In this document: positions 60,149 through 64,000 of the stretch, piece after piece
Numbering within the stretch: position 1 is the first letter of the stretch
Layout of the letters: the number at the start of each line of letters is the position of its first letter
Assembly (NCBI GenBank): GCA_935421135.1
Contig: OW285193.1
Span: 12,200,099 to 12,264,098 of the forward strand
Length of the DNA: 64,000 nt
From: Bugulina stolonifera
Taxonomy: Eukaryota > Bryozoa > Gymnolaemata > Cheilostomatida > Bugulidae
Reading direction: 5' to 3'
Notes under the pieces: model-generated
The model's database searches: none
What the model was told of the DNA's origin: nothing
What the model saw: the letters and a program-made list of their open reading frames with translations, nothing else
Translations under genes and position numbers: made by a program

Positions 60149-61143
60149 TTCGAATTACTTATTACTATAACTTTTTACCCAAAAAATAGATTGCTGTTAA
60201 TGATATTAGGCCAACAGAGCACACATGAAGCACGGCATTGAACTACAAGTTGAACAATGAGTGAAGCAGGAAATCTGGTTCACACGTGTCTATTTGTTTA
60301 CTTCCTTGCAGCATTAACCAATCAAATGTTGTGAACTGGGTCAGTGCTGAATAAGAGCAGACAACTTTCTAATTAATAATATAATGCTCTGTATTCTTCC
60401 CCTAGTCATCCACCTCACTTATCTTTTATCAGGTTGCAGAATAAGAATAGAATTTCTAAGTTAGTACATTTCTAAATATTTAAATATTGTATATGTAATA
60501 CTTTTCTTTATTTCTATATTTTGTGTAGAGGCCCAACTTTGCAGGTTATTGGTTTGTTTTTATACTCTATCACACCCATGGTACTAACATATGGGGTACA
60601 CATGTTATACTGTATATAAGCAAGTGAGCAGATTTTACTAAAAACTACATTTATTAGGTTGATATCAGTAGGTCACTATATTTACAACCAGAGTTATAAA
60701 ATAAATACAGAAACAACCAAAACTACATGCCAACAATATTGAAAATACGAGTTGCCAATTTTCATTGGGAATAATAAATTCTCTGCAAATATAAAATAGC
60801 CCACAGATCTACACAGCATTTCAAACCAATACAGAGTCTTGTTTGACAAGCATAATGATTGAACAATCAATCCTAAGTCCTTCAAGTATACTCTGTATAA
60901 ATAATAAAAACAAAATATTATTCTCATGAAAATAAAAACACTGGAAGACTACATGTACATACAAGTATTATCTTACAACAAATTGCTGTGGAGAACCAAT
61001 AACACGAGAAGCCCGAACTGTGATACATTAATTTAGACAATGCACTATCATAACGTACTGTTATAATGTAGGCCTACTGGGAGGTAAGATTCAAGGAACA
61101 GATCTACTGCATATATTGAATGATAGGTAGTATAGCCAGAGTT
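60149..61143. other. Intergenic region between SLC25A11 and EFHD
   Basis: Both neighbours are on the minus strand. It should hold the EFHD promoter near 60150-60400 and the SLC25A11 3' UTR near the right end. Nothing else is recognised. Confidence 0.45.
60650..60655 (-). terminator. Possible SLC25A11 poly(A) signal
   Basis: TTTATT on the plus strand (AATAAA on minus) about 490 bases after the SLC25A11 stop. Confidence 0.35.
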
Positions 61144-63836
61144 TTAGATACCACCACCTCCACCACTGACTCCCATAACATATTGCTTGTAGTATTTGTT
61201 CATTTGCTCAAGGAATATAAATGTTAAGACAGTGTGGGGACCAAGTCTAGCGTAGTATGGAGTGAAACCTTTCCACAGGCTAAAGAATCCTTCACCTTTA
61301 ATTGTCTTACCCAACACATCCTATAAATAATACAGTATATTAGGGTGCATGTATCTATAAGCATCGATCTGCTCACCACAATTAAGCAATATGTTCTCAA
61401 TATAGTAAAAAATTACGGTATAACACTGCAATAACTAATAATCTATTATGACTAATTTAGAAGTAGTTAAGCTTTCACAATGTATGTTGAATATTGATAA
61501 AATATTATTAATTCGAAGTTGTCCTCCCTCTTTTGTCCCAAAAACTGAAGAGGGGAAAACTTCCAATTATAAACAACCGTTCACTAACATTGAAAACAAT
61601 TATTGCTTCAAGAGATGCAGTAATTATAACAAGTTGTCAACATTTTACTCTCCCTGATCTTACAGACCTCAATAGAGTGCCTAAAATTTTGCTCCAAGAA
61701 AAGACAGTCGCAAAACCACACCATATAACATGAGGTAATGTGACTGCTCCATTATTCCATATTTATTGCTACAATTGAACGAAGACAATTTAGGAATGGT
61801 AACTTACCAATGCACCCTTGTACTCAGGCTTCCCATCAATTATCTTCATGTTCTGTATCCTAGTCTTGGCTATGTCTACCGGCATGGAGGCAGTGGTAGT
61901 TATCAGCCCACTAATCATACTGGCACAGAAGTGAAGGAATATCCCCTCGTTAAAGTAACCTAGAACATCAAGTAATACATCTAGTTATATCTGAATGATT
62001 CTAGCCTACAGCACCTACACTCTACATATATGACCTGTATACATAAAATTGGGAAATAAGGGTGAAACGACCACATCAATACACAAGTTCAGTTCACAAG
62101 TTCATCCCATCTAGCTTACTATGAGGAGTGAATCAATCACATTCACGTCTACATGGTAGAGATGAAACTTACTTCAATAGAATAGCCGGAGCTGAAAGCA
62201 TATTATACCATTGAATGTTCGCATTGCTGCCAAAATGAATGATAATCGGTAAAGCACATGCATATGAGGAGTATAGCCCACGGACCTGTAGAGACTAGAC
62301 CTTGCTTAGCCTGAGAGTAGGATGCAAGTTGTGCTGCATTAACAACCATGGCACGTACTATGGTTGGTCCACAACCTCTCCATAAAGTCAGTACTCCCTC
62401 ATCTCGAATAATTCTAGAGAGAGCATTGAATACACTGGTGTATCCTCTTCTTTCAGCTGCTGGCAGTCTGCATGATAAGAGAATACAACTAGTGATCAGA
62501 AACACAAACATTATGTAATAATTATACACATGAGTAAATGCATATAGTAGCATATATTATATTATAATAATTATTATAATTGAAAACATATAGGAAATAA
62601 TCAACAACTTTTTTTATAACCTCTGAGTATCACTTCTAAATATAGTAGTTGTTGGTCAATCGTATAAGTGGATTAGAATTCAAGTAAACAAAAAGGATAA
62701 GTCTAATTTATCAACTTGTTGTTGAGCAACAAGCAGAAAAATGTGGGTATCTTCAATTCACCTGCCATCAGCTGTCATTCTAATCAGGGATATTTCAGCA
62801 GGTGTTCCTACAAATGCTGCAATACCACCAGCAGTCATTCCCAGGGCAGCCTTAGTAAGGAAGTTAGGAGGCTTACCATCTGAGGAACTGCATAGAGAAT
62901 GAATATCAACATTACAAGGTAATCAATGACATGTATTTTAATCATAGTGCTATCATATGTTCAACTACAGCTAGTCTAGTAGTGTTTAAATTTAGTTTCA
63001 TCTGAAAGGAAATCTGCCCAGGTTATTTTTATTAAAATTTTATACCAGATACTTGTACCACCTTAGGCGAGGCCTACATGACAATGCATATAATAATAAC
63101 TATTTTAATCACAAATATTCAGATTTCTACTTTCTATCTATTGCATTTCACTATTCATTTTCTTAATGGTAAAAATATTACCTAAACTTCTCAAAGAGCA
63201 TAGAGTAGACTCCCAGTCGTGTTGTAGTATAAGTAGCCTGTCTTAGCAATCCTGCTGACAACCTAAAGCACATAGTACATGATGCAGTGTATATACTTCT
63301 ACTCCAGTCTTCAACTGTGTGTATTTTTGGGACCAGAAAGAGACAATCAATTAGTCACAATACATGTCAGTACACATACAGTGAACCATAAGCGTACAAG
63401 AGGACTGGCGATGTGTATTCCCTGACTTATGGTTTTGAAAAGCTCCCGGAGGAAGACTAACCATAAAACCAGTAGTAAACCACTAACCAATAAGAAGTCT
63501 CTATAGTATATTTCTACAAGTATGCAGTTCAAAAATTTCAAGCTTGATGCACTAGCCAATGGATGCTCTGTTATAGCGACGCATTTGCCAACTTGTTAAA
63601 TTATAATATTGAATACAAATACACCATATATTCGCCTTAGATACCCTTCATTACATCTATATTACCATGTGAAAGAGGCCTACCCAGTATATATGCCTAC
63701 TACTCCTTCATTCTTCAGAATTGTAGTAAGGGCATGAAAGGTATTCTTGTACTGCCTGGCTTTACCTCCTTCTCCACTAAGCTGCATACGATTTTTCACC
63801 AGATCTAAGGGTTGCACAAATACTGTTGCAGCCATT
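61144..63836 (-). CDS. SLC25A11: Mitochondrial 2-oxoglutarate/malate carrier (5' end outside window)
   Basis: Exons in transcript order: 63836-63684, 63262-63182, 62887-62762, 62467-62286, 61959-61808, 61320-61144; about 290 residues in consistent phase. The first exon here joins an upstream exon in phase 2, which lies beyond 64000 and should encode the first ~35 residues. The protein exchanges 2-oxoglutarate for malate across the inner mitochondrial membrane, part of the malate-aspartate shuttle. The three carrier signatures are present: PLDLVKNR, PAEISLIR and PVDIAKTR. Stretches LSAGLLRQATYTTTRLG, VLTLWRGCGPTIVRA and GFTPYYARLGPHTVLTF match the human protein closely, which separates it from other carriers. 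The end differs slightly, with a Gly-rich tail (VSGGGGGI). Confidence 0.95.
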
Positions 63837-64000
63837 CTATAAAATAGTATGCAATAGCAACGTTTATAGTTCAACATACATGTACATATAAATATAAATA
63901 TTCTATAGTATATGAACAGTAGAGTACAGTATTCATTTTATTTACTGATATCCTATGCAACATTACATTAACAAAATTTAAATTACTATAAGTATATAAT
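63837..64000. other. SLC25A11 intron, right edge
   Basis: AT-rich intron sequence ending at the acceptor before 63836. No N-terminal SLC25A11 exon is visible up to base 64000. Confidence 0.6.

Overview
The window is nuclear DNA from an invertebrate animal. It is AT-rich, with many-exon genes, GT-AG introns of about 0.2-6 kb, short intergenic gaps and several classes of young repeats. The proteins are close to vertebrate orthologues and the genes are intron-dense, which fits a slowly evolving lineage. The frequent TACATGTA-type palindromes recall what I remember of demosponge DNA, but I cannot fix the species. I assembled all genes by hand from splice sites, reading-frame phase and family similarity; phases agree across every exon junction listed.

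Layout: (1) 1-16.6 kb, minus strand: the N-terminal third (about 1,027 codons, 21 coding exons) of an ATM checkpoint kinase gene that runs off the left edge. One of its introns (3913-9861) holds a complete 5.5 kb LTR retrotransposon, in the same orientation as ATM, with gag, protease and a long unfamiliar ORF but no reverse transcriptase or integrase. (2) 16.6-20.9 kb: non-coding, with an 872-bp terminal-inverted-repeat element. (3) 20.9-22.0 kb, plus: MYCBP (AMY-1). (4) 24.1-33.5 kb, plus: a full CPT1 carnitine palmitoyltransferase (769 aa) with a duplicated, probably mutually exclusive exon just after the catalytic histidine. (5) 34.7-38.0 and 39.7-43.4 kb, plus: two tandem nucleoplasmin-family genes with matching exon phases and very different tails. 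(6) 43.7-44.6 kb: a 21-bp minisatellite of about 40 units. (7) 45.3-53.2 kb, plus: a soluble guanylate cyclase beta-2-like gene (728 aa) with haem ligand His105, a full set of catalytic residues and a C-terminal CaaX box; a 240-bp (ACTT)n tract lies beside one of its 5' splice sites. (8) 54.0-60.1 kb, minus: an EFHD/swiprosin EF-hand protein. (9) 61.1-63.8 kb and off the right edge, minus: the mitochondrial 2-oxoglutarate/malate carrier SLC25A11.

The genes look like unrelated housekeeping or signalling loci that happen to be neighbours; I see no operon-like logic. CPT1 and SLC25A11 both serve mitochondrial metabolism, but nothing ties them together here.

The best candidates for something new are the pol-less LTR element (zinc-finger/coiled-coil ORF, candidate -1 frameshift site, mosaic LTRs), the CPT1 alternative exon pair, and the splice-site-complementary microsatellite. 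Non-coding stretches also carry three tRNA-derived SINE heads, MITE-like elements, two foldbacks and a near-identical dispersed 213-bp repeat.
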